DNA of 64,000 nucleotides, taken from positions 2,604,001-2,668,000 of the forward strand of contig NZ_CP092431.1 in NCBI RefSeq assembly GCF_022385335.1. The letters run 5' to 3'. A program made the position numbers and the translations under genes. The notes under the pieces are model-generated. The model saw nothing but the letters and a program-made list of their open reading frames with translations. It did no database searches and was not told where the DNA came from. Shown piece after piece: positions 42,794 to 50,482 of the stretch. The stretch comes from Streptomyces deccanensis (GTDB lineage: Bacteria; Actinomycetota; Actinomycetes; Streptomycetales; Streptomycetaceae). The first letter of the stretch is position 1. Each line of letters opens with the position of its first letter.

Positions 42794-44625
42794 CACCGAT
42801 GACCACCAACACCACCGCGGCCACCGCAGCCGCCGCCAAGCACGACACCACCCCCCGGGGCCTCGTCGGCATCCCCGAGAACATCGGCCGCGCCCTCGCC
42901 ACCGGCGGCGGCGTCCTCGCCGTGATCTCCACCTTCCTCGCCTGGACCTGGACCTCCGCCTTCCCCGGCGACCTCACCTTCTACGGCTACCCCGGCGGCC
43001 TCCAGGTCCTCGTCCTCATCGGCGGCGCCCTCACGGCTCTCTTCGGCCTCGCCTCCTACGGCATCAAGGGCCTGCGCTGGCTCGTCCCCGCCGGCGCCGA
43101 CAGCTCCATCAAGCTCGCCGCGCTCGGCACCTTCGTCACCGCCTGGTACACGATCCTCGCGATCAGCATCCAGCTCGGCGGCCTCGTCAACCTCGAACCC
43201 GGCGGCTACGTCGCGGCCCTCGCCACCCTCGCCGCCCTCCTCGGCGCCCTCGCCCTGCCGTTCGAACGACCGGCACCCGAGACCGCCGACCCCGAGGACA
43301 CCGCCTGGGAACAGTTCCTGCTCGGCGCACGCAACGCCCGCGCCGTCATGAAGGCCTGCTTCGCCACCGGCACCGCCGCACCCGCCCGCAAGCTCCCCGC
43401 CTACGCCGAGATCCTGATCATCGTCGCGGCCATGGCACTGGGCCTGCTCGTCTTCACCTACGGCATCGGCACCGAGTACGACGAACTCTTCGTCGGCTTC
43501 CTCATCACCGCCGGCTTCGCCATCGGCGCCCTCTCCAAGGCCGGCCTCGTCGCCCGGGTCTCCGCCGTCACCGCCAAGCACCGCACGGTCACCATGATCG
43601 GCGCGTTCACCGCGGCCGCCGCGTTCCCCTTCACCCAGTCCGACGACCAGTACGCGACCATCGGCGTCTACATCCTGATCTTCGCCACCGTCGCCCTCGG
43701 CCTCAACATCGTCGTCGGCCTCGCCGGCCTCCTCGACCTCGGATACGTCGCCTTCCTCGGCGTCGGCGCCTACACCGCGGCCATGGTCTCCGGCTCCCCC
43801 TCCTCCCCCTTCGACATCCACCTGCCGTTCTGGGCCAGCGCCATCCTCGGCGCCGTCGTCGCCATGATCTTCGGCGTCATCATCGGCGCCCCGACCCTGC
43901 GACTGCGCGGCGACTACCTCGCCATCGTCACCCTCGGCTTCGGTGAGATCTTCCGCCTCGCCGTCCTCAACATGGACGGCACCTCCGGCCCCGACATCAC
44001 CAACGGCTCCAACGGCATCTCCTCGATCCCGAACCTCAACATCCTCGGCTTCGACTTCGGCCAGGAACACACCATCGCCGGGTTCACCATCGCCCGGTTC
44101 GCCAACTACTTCTTCCTCATGCTGCTCATCACGCTCGTCGTGGTCGTCGTCTTCCGACGCAGCAGCGACTCCCGCATCGGCCGCGCCTGGATCGCCATCC
44201 GCGAGGACGAAACCGCGGCACTCGCCATGGGCATCAACGGCTTCCGCGTCAAGCTCATCGCCTTCGCCCTCGGCGCCGCACTCGCCGGCCTCGCCGGCAC
44301 CGTCCAGGCCCACGTCACCTACACCGTGACCCCCGAGCAGTACCAGTTCGCCCACGTCGTCCCGCCCAACTCCGCGTTCCTCCTCGCCGCAGTCGTCCTC
44401 GGCGGCATGGGCACCATCAGCGGACCCCTCGTCGGCGCCGCACTGCTCTACCTCATCCCGGCCAAGCTCCAGTTCCTCGGCGACTACCAGCTCTTCGCCT
44501 TCGGACTCGCACTCGTCCTGCTCATGCGGTTCCGCCCCGAGGGCCTCATCCCCAACCGGCGCCGCCAGCTCGAATTCCACGAAGAGGCCGAAGCACCCAC
44601 AGTCCTCAGCAAGGCAGGGGCCTGA
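42790..44625 (+). CDS. livM: Branched-chain amino acid ABC permease LivM, with N-terminal membrane extension
   Basis: The second channel subunit, 611 residues long. The LivM domain occupies the C-terminal 400 residues, with IVVGLAGLLDLGYVAFLGVG, RLRGDYLAIVTLGFGEIFRL and AAVVLGGMGTISGPLVGAAL. The first 190 residues form an extra block with several membrane helices, making it much longer than E. coli LivM (425 aa); such long forms are usual in actinobacteria. The GTG at 42790 overlaps livH; an ATG at 42799 is an alternative. Both permit coupling. Confidence 0.94.
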   Translation: MTPMTTNTTAATAAAAKHDTTPRGLVGIPENIGRALATGGGVLAVISTFLAWTWTSAFPGDLTFYGYPGGLQVLVLIGGALTALFGLASYGIKGLRWLVPAGADSSIKLAALGTFVTAWYTILAISIQLGGLVNLEPGGYVAALATLAALLGALALPFERPAPETADPEDTAWEQFLLGARNARAVMKACFATGTAAPARKLPAYAEILIIVAAMALGLLVFTYGIGTEYDELFVGFLITAGFAIGALSKAGLVARVSAVTAKHRTVTMIGAFTAAAAFPFTQSDDQYATIGVYILIFATVALGLNIVVGLAGLLDLGYVAFLGVGAYTAAMVSGSPSSPFDIHLPFWASAILGAVVAMIFGVIIGAPTLRLRGDYLAIVTLGFGEIFRLAVLNMDGTSGPDITNGSNGISSIPNLNILGFDFGQEHTIAGFTIARFANYFFLMLLITLVVVVVFRRSSDSRIGRAWIAIREDETAALAMGINGFRVKLIAFALGAALAGLAGTVQAHVTYTVTPEQYQFAHVVPPNSAFLLAAVVLGGMGTISGPLVGAALLYLIPAKLQFLGDYQLFAFGLALVLLMRFRPEGLIPNRRRQLEFHEEAEAPTVLSKAGA

Positions 44626-44628
44626 CCC

Positions 44629-45540
44629 ATGACCACCGACACCACCACCAAGGACGCCACACCCGGCGCCAACGCCCCCGGCGAGACCGTCCTCGACGCA
44701 CGCGGCGTCACCATGCGCTTCGGCGGCCTCACCGCCGTACGCAACGTCAACCTCACCGTCAACAGCGGCGAGATCGTCGGACTCATCGGCCCCAACGGCG
44801 CCGGCAAGACGACCTTCTTCAACTGCCTCACCGGCCTCTACATCCCCACCGAGGGAGAGGTCCGCTACAAAGGCCAGGTCCTGCCGCCCAAGTCCTTCAA
44901 GGTCACCGCGGCCGGCATCGCCCGCACCTTCCAGAACATCCGCCTCTTCGCCAACATGACGGTCCTGGAGAACGTCCTCGTCGGACGCCACACCCGCACC
45001 AAGGAAGGCCTCTGGTCCGCCCTCCTGCGCGGCCCCGGCTTCCACAAGGCCGAAGCCGCCTCCCGCGACCGCGCCATGGAACTCCTCGCGTTCGTCGGAC
45101 TCGACGCCAAGGCCGAACACCTCGCCCGCAACCTCCCCTACGGCGAACAGCGCAAGCTGGAGATCGCCCGGGCACTCGCGAGCGAACCCGGCCTGCTCCT
45201 CCTCGACGAGCCCACCGCCGGCATGAACCCCCAGGAGACGCGAGCCACCGAAGAACTGGTCTTCGCCATCCGCGACCAGGGCATCGCCGTCCTCGTCATC
45301 GAGCACGACATGCGGTTCATCTTCAACCTCTGCGACCGCGTCGCCGTCCTCGTCCAAGGCGAAAAACTCGTCGAAGGCGACAGCGCCACCGTGCAGGGCG
45401 ACGAACGCGTCGTCGCCGCCTACCTCGGCGAACCCTTCGAGGACGCACCCGGCAAGGACGAGATCGCCGAGGTCGAAGCCGCCGAAGCACACGCCGAGGC
45501 CTCGAACGACGCCGCGCCCGGCAAGGAGAACGACCGATGA
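44629..45540 (+). CDS. livG: Branched-chain amino acid ABC ATPase LivG
   Basis: A 303-residue ATPase subunit. Walker A GPNGAGKTT, the family-specific IARTFQNIRLFANMTVLENV, signature region LPYGEQRKLEIARAL and Walker B LLLLDEPTAGM are intact. An acidic, Ala/Glu-rich C-terminal tail (EIAEVEAAEAHAEASNDAAP) is extra. It starts 3 nt after livM and overlaps livF by ATGA. Confidence 0.96.
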   Translation: MTTDTTTKDATPGANAPGETVLDARGVTMRFGGLTAVRNVNLTVNSGEIVGLIGPNGAGKTTFFNCLTGLYIPTEGEVRYKGQVLPPKSFKVTAAGIARTFQNIRLFANMTVLENVLVGRHTRTKEGLWSALLRGPGFHKAEAASRDRAMELLAFVGLDAKAEHLARNLPYGEQRKLEIARALASEPGLLLLDEPTAGMNPQETRATEELVFAIRDQGIAVLVIEHDMRFIFNLCDRVAVLVQGEKLVEGDSATVQGDERVVAAYLGEPFEDAPGKDEIAEVEAAEAHAEASNDAAPGKENDR

Positions 45541-46253
45541 CCGCACTGCTCGAAGTAGAGGACCTCCGGGTCGCCTACGGCAAGATCGAAGCCGTCAAGG
45601 GCATCTCCTTCAAGGTCGACGCCGGCGAGGTCGTCACCCTCATCGGCACCAACGGCGCCGGCAAGACCACCACCCTGCGCACCCTCTCGGGCCTCCTCAA
45701 GCCCGTCGGCGGCCAGGTCAAGTTCAACGGCAAGTCACTCAAGAAGATCCCCGCGCACGACATCGTCGCGCTCGGCCTCGCCCACTCCCCCGAGGGGCGG
45801 CACATCTTCCCGCGCATGACCATCGAGGACAACCTCCGCCTCGGTGCCTTCCTGCGCAACGACAAGCCCGGCATCGAGAAGGACATCCAGCGCGCCTACG
45901 ACCTCTTCCCCATCCTGGGCGAACGCCGTAAGCAAGCCGCGGGAACCCTCTCCGGTGGTGAGCAGCAGATGCTGGCCATGGGCCGCGCGCTCATGTCCCA
46001 GCCCAAGCTGCTCATGCTCGACGAGCCCTCCATGGGCCTCTCCCCCATCATGATGCAGAAGATCATGGCCACCATCGCCGAACTGAAGTCCCAGGGCACC
46101 ACCATCCTGCTCGTCGAGCAGAACGCCCAAGCGGCGCTCTCCCTCGCCGACCAGGGCCACGTCATGGAGATCGGCAAGATCGTCCTCTCCGGCACGGGCT
46201 CCGACCTGCTGGTCGACGAGTCGGTCCGCAAGGCCTACCTCGGCGAGGACTAG
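45537..46253 (+). CDS. livF: Branched-chain amino acid ABC ATPase LivF
   Basis: A 238-residue ATPase subunit with Walker A GTNGAGKTT, the LivF hallmark GLAHSPEGRHIFPRMTIEDN, signature LSGGEQQMLAMGRAL and Walker B LLMLDEPSMGLSP. It pairs with LivG on the LivHM channel. It is the last gene of the operon, ending 23 bp before a strong terminator. Confidence 0.96.
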   Translation: MTALLEVEDLRVAYGKIEAVKGISFKVDAGEVVTLIGTNGAGKTTTLRTLSGLLKPVGGQVKFNGKSLKKIPAHDIVALGLAHSPEGRHIFPRMTIEDNLRLGAFLRNDKPGIEKDIQRAYDLFPILGERRKQAAGTLSGGEQQMLAMGRALMSQPKLLMLDEPSMGLSPIMMQKIMATIAELKSQGTTILLVEQNAQAALSLADQGHVMEIGKIVLSGTGSDLLVDESVRKAYLGED

Positions 46254-46276
46254 CCTCCGGCCTCCGGCCCGTACAC

Positions 46277-46321
46277 GACGAGGCCCGCACCCCCTTTCAG
46301 GTAGGGGGTGCGGGCCTCGTC
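46277..46321. terminator. Bidirectional terminator between livF and the ANTAR regulator gene
   Basis: Perfect 18-bp stem: 46277-46294 (GACGAGGCCCGCACCCCC) pairs with 46304-46321 around the 9-nt loop TTTCAGGTA. It sits between convergent 3' ends, 23 bp from one stop and 26 bp from the other, so it can serve both transcripts. Confidence 0.88.
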
Positions 46322-46347
46322 CTCGTTCTTGGTGAGGGCGGGCGAGA

Positions 46348-47004
46348 TCAGCCCTTCGCCGCCTTCTTCTCCTCCGCGTCCCGGATGACCGCCTCCGCCA
46401 CCTGCTGCATCGACATCCGACGATCCATCGACGTCTTCTGGATCCACCGGAACGCCGCCGGCTCCGTCAACCCGTACTCCGTCTGCAGGATCGCCTTCGC
46501 CCGGTCCACCAGCTTCCGCGTCTCCAGCCGCAGCGTGAGGTCGGCGACCTCCTTCTCCAGCTCCTTCAACTCCGTGAACCGCGAGACAGCCATCTCGATC
46601 GCCGGCACGACATCACTCTTGCTGAACGGCTTCACCAAGTACGCCATCGCACCCGCGTCCCGGGCGCGCTCCACCAGGTCCCGCTGCGAGAACGCGGTCA
46701 GCATCAGCACCGGCGCGATGCGCTCCTCGGCGATCTTCTCCGCCGCCGAGATCCCGTCCATCTTCGGCATCTTCACATCCAGGATCACCAGATCCGGCTG
46801 GTGCTCCCGGGCCAGCTCGACGGCCTGCTCCCCGTCACCGGCCTCGCCCACGACGGAGTAGCCCTCCTCTTCGAGCATCTCCTTGAGATCGAGACGGATC
46901 AACGCCTCGTCCTCGGCGATGACGACACGGGTCGTCAGCGGAGGCACGTGCGACTTGTCGTCGTCGGGCGCGTCGAGGGGCTGGGGCGACTCGGGGGCGG
47001 TCAC
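46348..47004 (-). CDS. pdtaR: ANTAR-domain response regulator (PdtaR-like)
   Basis: A 218-residue response regulator. The receiver domain (about 25-140) has acidic residues Glu31-Asp32, phospho-acceptor Asp76 in VILDVKMP and the lysine in YLVKPFSKSD. A coiled coil (TELKELEKEVADLTLRLETR) leads to the C-terminal ANTAR RNA-binding domain (LVDRAKAILQTEYGLTEPAA, then FRWIQKTSMDRRMSMQQVAE). ANTAR proteins bind dual hairpins in nascent RNA and prevent termination. The GTG at 47004 follows AAGGAG; a longer frame would read through the tRNA. No histidine kinase is adjacent, as in mycobacterial PdtaR. Confidence 0.92.
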   Translation of the reverse strand: MTAPESPQPLDAPDDDKSHVPPLTTRVVIAEDEALIRLDLKEMLEEEGYSVVGEAGDGEQAVELAREHQPDLVILDVKMPKMDGISAAEKIAEERIAPVLMLTAFSQRDLVERARDAGAMAYLVKPFSKSDVVPAIEMAVSRFTELKELEKEVADLTLRLETRKLVDRAKAILQTEYGLTEPAAFRWIQKTSMDRRMSMQQVAEAVIRDAEEKKAAKG

Positions 47005-47103
47005 GTGGGCTCCTTGTTCGGGGCAGGGGTACTGCTGAGGAGCAGGGTACCTAGCTGCGAGTGGCTCCGGTGAACCGGTACACTTCCCGCAGCTACATGG
47101 CTT

Positions 47104-47186
47104 GCCCGGTTGGAGGAACTGGTCAGACTCGCGGTGCTCAAACCACCGTGCCTTAGGGCATGTGGGTTCGAATCCCACACCGGGCA
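47104..47186 (+). tRNA. tRNA-Leu (anticodon CAA)
   Basis: An 83-nt tRNA. Acceptor stem GCCCGGT pairs with ACCGGGC; the anticodon stem CGGTG/CACCG encloses the loop CTCAAAC, giving anticodon CAA (reads UUG). A long class II variable arm follows, and the T-arm is GTGGGTTCGAATCCCAC. The CCA end is not encoded. A possible -10 (TACACT) lies at 47079-47084, and a U-rich terminator follows at 47193-47229. Confidence 0.96.
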
Positions 47187-47192
47187 CTTCAG

Positions 47193-47229
47193 AAGCGGAT
47201 GTTCACATTCTCGTGAACATCCGCTTTTT
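47193..47229 (+). terminator. tRNA-Leu terminator
   Basis: AGCGGATGTTCAC (47194-47206) pairs with GTGAACATCCGCT (47213-47225) around ATTCTC and is followed by TTTTT. It starts 7 nt after the mature tRNA end; a classical intrinsic terminator, rare in form for this genome. Confidence 0.9.
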
Positions 47230-47267
47230 GCTGCGCACTGTCGCGATCAGTCACCGAGAGTGGCCGC

Positions 47268-48034
47268 ATGTACGACATCAGCACACGCGAGCGAGCACTC
47301 GCGTTGGTTGCTCAGGGCCGCAGCCTCAACTCCGTGAGCCGAGAGACTGGCGTCTCGCGATCGGCGATCCGGTGTTGGCTGACTCGGATCGAACCCCTTG
47401 CACGCACGCCTCCCTGCATCCGGTGCCGGGACACACCAGGAACACCGGAAGACTCCGCGGCCTACGCCTACCTGCTCGGCCTCTATCTGGGCGACGGCTA
47501 CATCATCTCCAAACCGCGGCAGCACTACCTGATGGTCACGTGTACGGCATCCTGGCCCGGTCTGATCGATGCAGCCGAGGACGCCATGCGCCGGGTTTTA
47601 CCCTGGCCCAGGTCAGCCGAATCCAGCGAGCGGGCTGCGTCGACGTGAAGTCCTTCACCAAGCACTGGACTTGCCTCTTCCCTCAGCACGGCACTGGCAA
47701 GAAGCACGAGCGCACCATCGCCCTCGCCCCCTGGCAGCAGGCCATCGTCGACGCCCACCCCTGGGAGTTCGTCCGAGGTCTGATCCACTCCGACGGCTGT
47801 CGCCTGACCAACTGGACGACCCGCCTCGTCGCCGGTGAGCGCAAGCGCTACGAGTACCCGCGGTACTTCTTCACCAACAAGTCCGATGACATCCGGCAGC
47901 TCTACACCGACACCCTCGACACGCTGGGCGTCGAGTGGACGCACTGCACCCGCGACGGCAACCCGTACAACATCTCCGTCGCCAAGAAGGCCTCCGTCGC
48001 CCTCATGGACACCCACGTCGGCCCCAAGTACTGA
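47268..48034 (+). pseudogene. HTH plus LAGLIDADG-type protein, broken by a 1-nt frameshift
   Basis: An N-terminal helix-turn-helix (RALALVAQGRSLNSVSRETG then VSRSAIRCWLTR) is followed by two LAGLIDADG-like motifs, LLGLYLGDG near codon 67 and VRGLIHSDG in the second half. The first half is in the frame starting at ATG 47268; the second half is in the frame ending at the TGA at 48032-48034. The switch falls in GGGTTTTACCC (47593-47603), and one extra T would restore RRVFTLAQVSRIQRAG. Together the halves make about 255 residues. It starts 39 bp past the tRNA-Leu terminator. A related intact family is common in Streptomyces. A sequencing error in the T-run cannot be excluded. Confidence 0.78.
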
Positions 48035-48038
48035 CGCC

Positions 48039-49475
48039 CTAGGCGGGGCCGGCCGCCTCGCCGATGTGGTGGACGCGGACCATGTTCGTCGTGCCCGCGA
48101 CGCCCGGTGGGGAGCCCGCCGTGATCACCACCACGTCGCCCTTCTCGCAGCGGCCGTACCGCAGCAGCAGCTCGTCCACCTGGTCGACCATCGCGTCCGT
48201 ACTGTCCGCGTGCGGGCCGAGGAACGTCTCCACGCCCCACGTCAGGCTCAGCTGCGAGCGCGTCGCCGGGTCCGGGGTGAAGGCCAGCAGGGGGATCGGG
48301 GAGCGGTAGCGGGAGAGGCGCCGCGCCGTGTCGCCGGACTGGCTGAAGGCGACCAGGAACTTCGCGTCGAGGAAGTCGCCGATCTCGGCCGCCGCTCGGG
48401 CGACCGCGCCGCCCTGGGTGCGGGGTTTGTTGTGCTCGGTGAGGGGTGGGAGACCCTTCGCCAGCATCTCCTCCTCCGCCGCCGTCACGATGCGGCCCAT
48501 CGTGCGGACCGTCTCCACCGCGTACTTGCCGACGCTCGTCTCGCCGGAGAGCATCACCGCGTCCGTGCCGTCGAGTACCGCGTTGGCGACGTCGCTGACC
48601 TCGGCGCGGGTCGGGCGGGAGTGGTGGATCATCGAGTCGAGCATCTGGGTGGCGACGATGACCGGCTTGGCGTTGCGCTTGGCGAGTTTGATCGTGCGTT
48701 TCTGGACCAGTGGGACCTGCTCCAGGGGCATTTCCACGCCCAGGTCGCCGCGCGCGACCATGACCCCGTCGAAGGCCGCGACGATCTCGTCGATGTTGTC
48801 GACCGCCTGCGGTTTCTCGATCTTGGCGATGACGGGGAGTCGGCGGCCTTCCTCGTCCATGATCTGGTGGACGCGTTCGATGTCCCGGCCGGAGCGGACG
48901 AAGGACAGAGCGATGACGTCGAAGCCCGTGCGCAGGGCCCAGCGGAGGTCTTCCTCGTCCTTCGTGGAGAGGGCGGGGACCGAGACGGCGACGCCGGGCA
49001 GGTTGAGGCCCTTGTGGTCGGAGATCATTCCGCCTTCGACGACCTTGGTGTGGACGTGGGGGCCGTCGACGGCCGTGACTTCCAGGGTGACTTTGCCGTC
49101 GTCGACGAGGATCTGTTCGCCGGGGGTGACGTCGGCGGCGAGGCCGGCGTAGGTCGTGCCGCAGCCCTCGCTGTCGCCGGTCGCGCCCTCTTCGACGGTG
49201 AGGGTGAAGGTGTCGTCGCGTTCGAGGAGTACGGGGCCTTCGGTGAAGCGGCCGAGGCGGATCTTGGGGCCTTGGAGGTCGGCGAGGGTGCCGACGCTGC
49301 GGCCGGTCTCGTCGGCGGCCTTGCGGACGCACTGGTAGCGCGCGTCGTGTTCGGCGTGGCCGCCGTGGCTGAGGTTGAAGCGGGCGATGTCCATGCCGGC
49401 CTCGACCAGTGCCTTGATCTGGTCGTACGAGTCGGTGGCGGGCCCGAGGGTGCAGACGATCTTTGCTCGGCGCAT
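48039..49475 (-). CDS. pyk: Pyruvate kinase
   Basis: A 478-residue glycolytic enzyme converting phosphoenolpyruvate and ADP to pyruvate and ATP. Conserved sites are KIVCTLGPATDS and MDIARFNLSHG at the N-terminus, the catalytic lysine region VIAKIEKPQAVDNIDEI, and VMVARGDLGVEMPLEQVP. Length and the C-terminal regulatory domain are standard. It ends 4 nt from the convergent LAGLIDADG pseudogene, so no terminator fits between them. Confidence 0.97.
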   Translation of the reverse strand: MRRAKIVCTLGPATDSYDQIKALVEAGMDIARFNLSHGGHAEHDARYQCVRKAADETGRSVGTLADLQGPKIRLGRFTEGPVLLERDDTFTLTVEEGATGDSEGCGTTYAGLAADVTPGEQILVDDGKVTLEVTAVDGPHVHTKVVEGGMISDHKGLNLPGVAVSVPALSTKDEEDLRWALRTGFDVIALSFVRSGRDIERVHQIMDEEGRRLPVIAKIEKPQAVDNIDEIVAAFDGVMVARGDLGVEMPLEQVPLVQKRTIKLAKRNAKPVIVATQMLDSMIHHSRPTRAEVSDVANAVLDGTDAVMLSGETSVGKYAVETVRTMGRIVTAAEEEMLAKGLPPLTEHNKPRTQGGAVARAAAEIGDFLDAKFLVAFSQSGDTARRLSRYRSPIPLLAFTPDPATRSQLSLTWGVETFLGPHADSTDAMVDQVDELLLRYGRCEKGDVVVITAGSPPGVAGTTNMVRVHHIGEAAGPA

Positions 49476-49585
49476 GGTGCGAGCCTATGGCTTACCCGCC
49501 GGTAGCGACTTGGCGGAGCGTGACTACTCAACGGCCTTCTGGTGAAGGGTAATTGACAAGCAGTCACCTGTTTGGGGAGGGCCTG

Positions 49586-50305
49586 TCACAGGCGTGGCGG
49601 GTGCATCGTGAAGCGGGCGTTGACCTGTGCGTGGACGCGTTGGCGTTGGGGTTCGAGGTCGAGGGGTGCGGCGTCGGTGTCGTCTGCGCCCTTGGCGCGG
49701 GCGGAGCGCATGAGGCCGCCGGGGGCGCCCGGGCGGAGGGGTTGGGGGGCTTCGGCGCCGATGTCGGCGAGTTCGACGAGGGCGGCGAGGGTGGTGCCGA
49801 GGGCTTCGGCGTATTCGCGGGCGCGCTGGACGGCTTCGGTGACGGCTTTCTGCCTGGCTTTCCGGTGGGCGGGTGAGTCGGGGCGGAGGGACCACCAGGG
49901 GCCGTCGACGCGGGTGAGGTCGAGGTCGGCGAGGCGGGTGGTGAGTTCGCCGAGTGCGGTGAAGTCGGTGAGTTCGGCGGTGATGTGGACGCGGCCGTGG
50001 TAGGCCTGGATGCGTTCTCCTCGGCCCTTCTCCTTGAGTTCGGGGGTGATGGAGAAGGCGCCGGTCTCCAGTCGTTCGACTGCTTCGCCGTAGGTCTTGA
50101 CCAGGTCGAGGACGGTGGTGTTGCGGCGGGTGAGGTCGTCGAGGGCGGCGCGCCGGTCCTTGCCGCGGGCGAGGACGGTGACTCCGATGCGGGCTATCTC
50201 GGGGTCGACGTCGAGGCGGGCTTCGCCGCGTACGGCGATGCGGGGCGCGTCGGGGGTGCCGTAGGGGACGGCGGTGGGCTGGGCTTCCTCTGGACTGGTG
50301 GTCAT
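49586..50305 (-). CDS. SIMPL-domain protein
   Basis: A 239-residue protein of the SIMPL (BP26/OMP28, DUF541) family: RIAVRGEARLDVDPEIARIG at the N-terminus and the LDLEPQRQRVHAQVNARFTM closing strand. No signal peptide is visible, unlike many proteobacterial members. Function is poorly known. The ATG at 50305 follows AGTGGGGCG. Divergent from the 5'-nucleotidase gene across 177 bp. Confidence 0.82.
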   Translation of the reverse strand: MTTSPEEAQPTAVPYGTPDAPRIAVRGEARLDVDPEIARIGVTVLARGKDRRAALDDLTRRNTTVLDLVKTYGEAVERLETGAFSITPELKEKGRGERIQAYHGRVHITAELTDFTALGELTTRLADLDLTRVDGPWWSLRPDSPAHRKARQKAVTEAVQRAREYAEALGTTLAALVELADIGAEAPQPLRPGAPGGLMRSARAKGADDTDAAPLDLEPQRQRVHAQVNARFTMHPPRL

Positions 50306-50482
50306 ACGCCCCACTCTGTCACTGATGGCCTGGTGGCGGGTGTTGTCGGTCACCAGATCGCAACCTGGGGGGTCTGTTGCGGTGGGGGCGGGTCGGGTCA
50401 GAATCTACGCGCGTTGTGGCGTCGGCCGTCGGCCGTGTCTACGCGCGTTGCGATCGTCCGTTCCTCCGAGGAGTGCCCCGAG

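Noticed and set aside
42655..45546. 963-codon minus-strand frame opposite livM and livG
   Set aside because: Glu/Gly/Asp-rich antisense translation of the liv operon; no domain and no ribosome-binding site.
47593..47603. Programmed ribosomal frameshift in the LAGLIDADG gene
   Set aside because: GGGTTTTACCC does not fit a canonical slippery heptamer in the reading frame, and no stimulatory structure was evident. A simple base loss is more likely.
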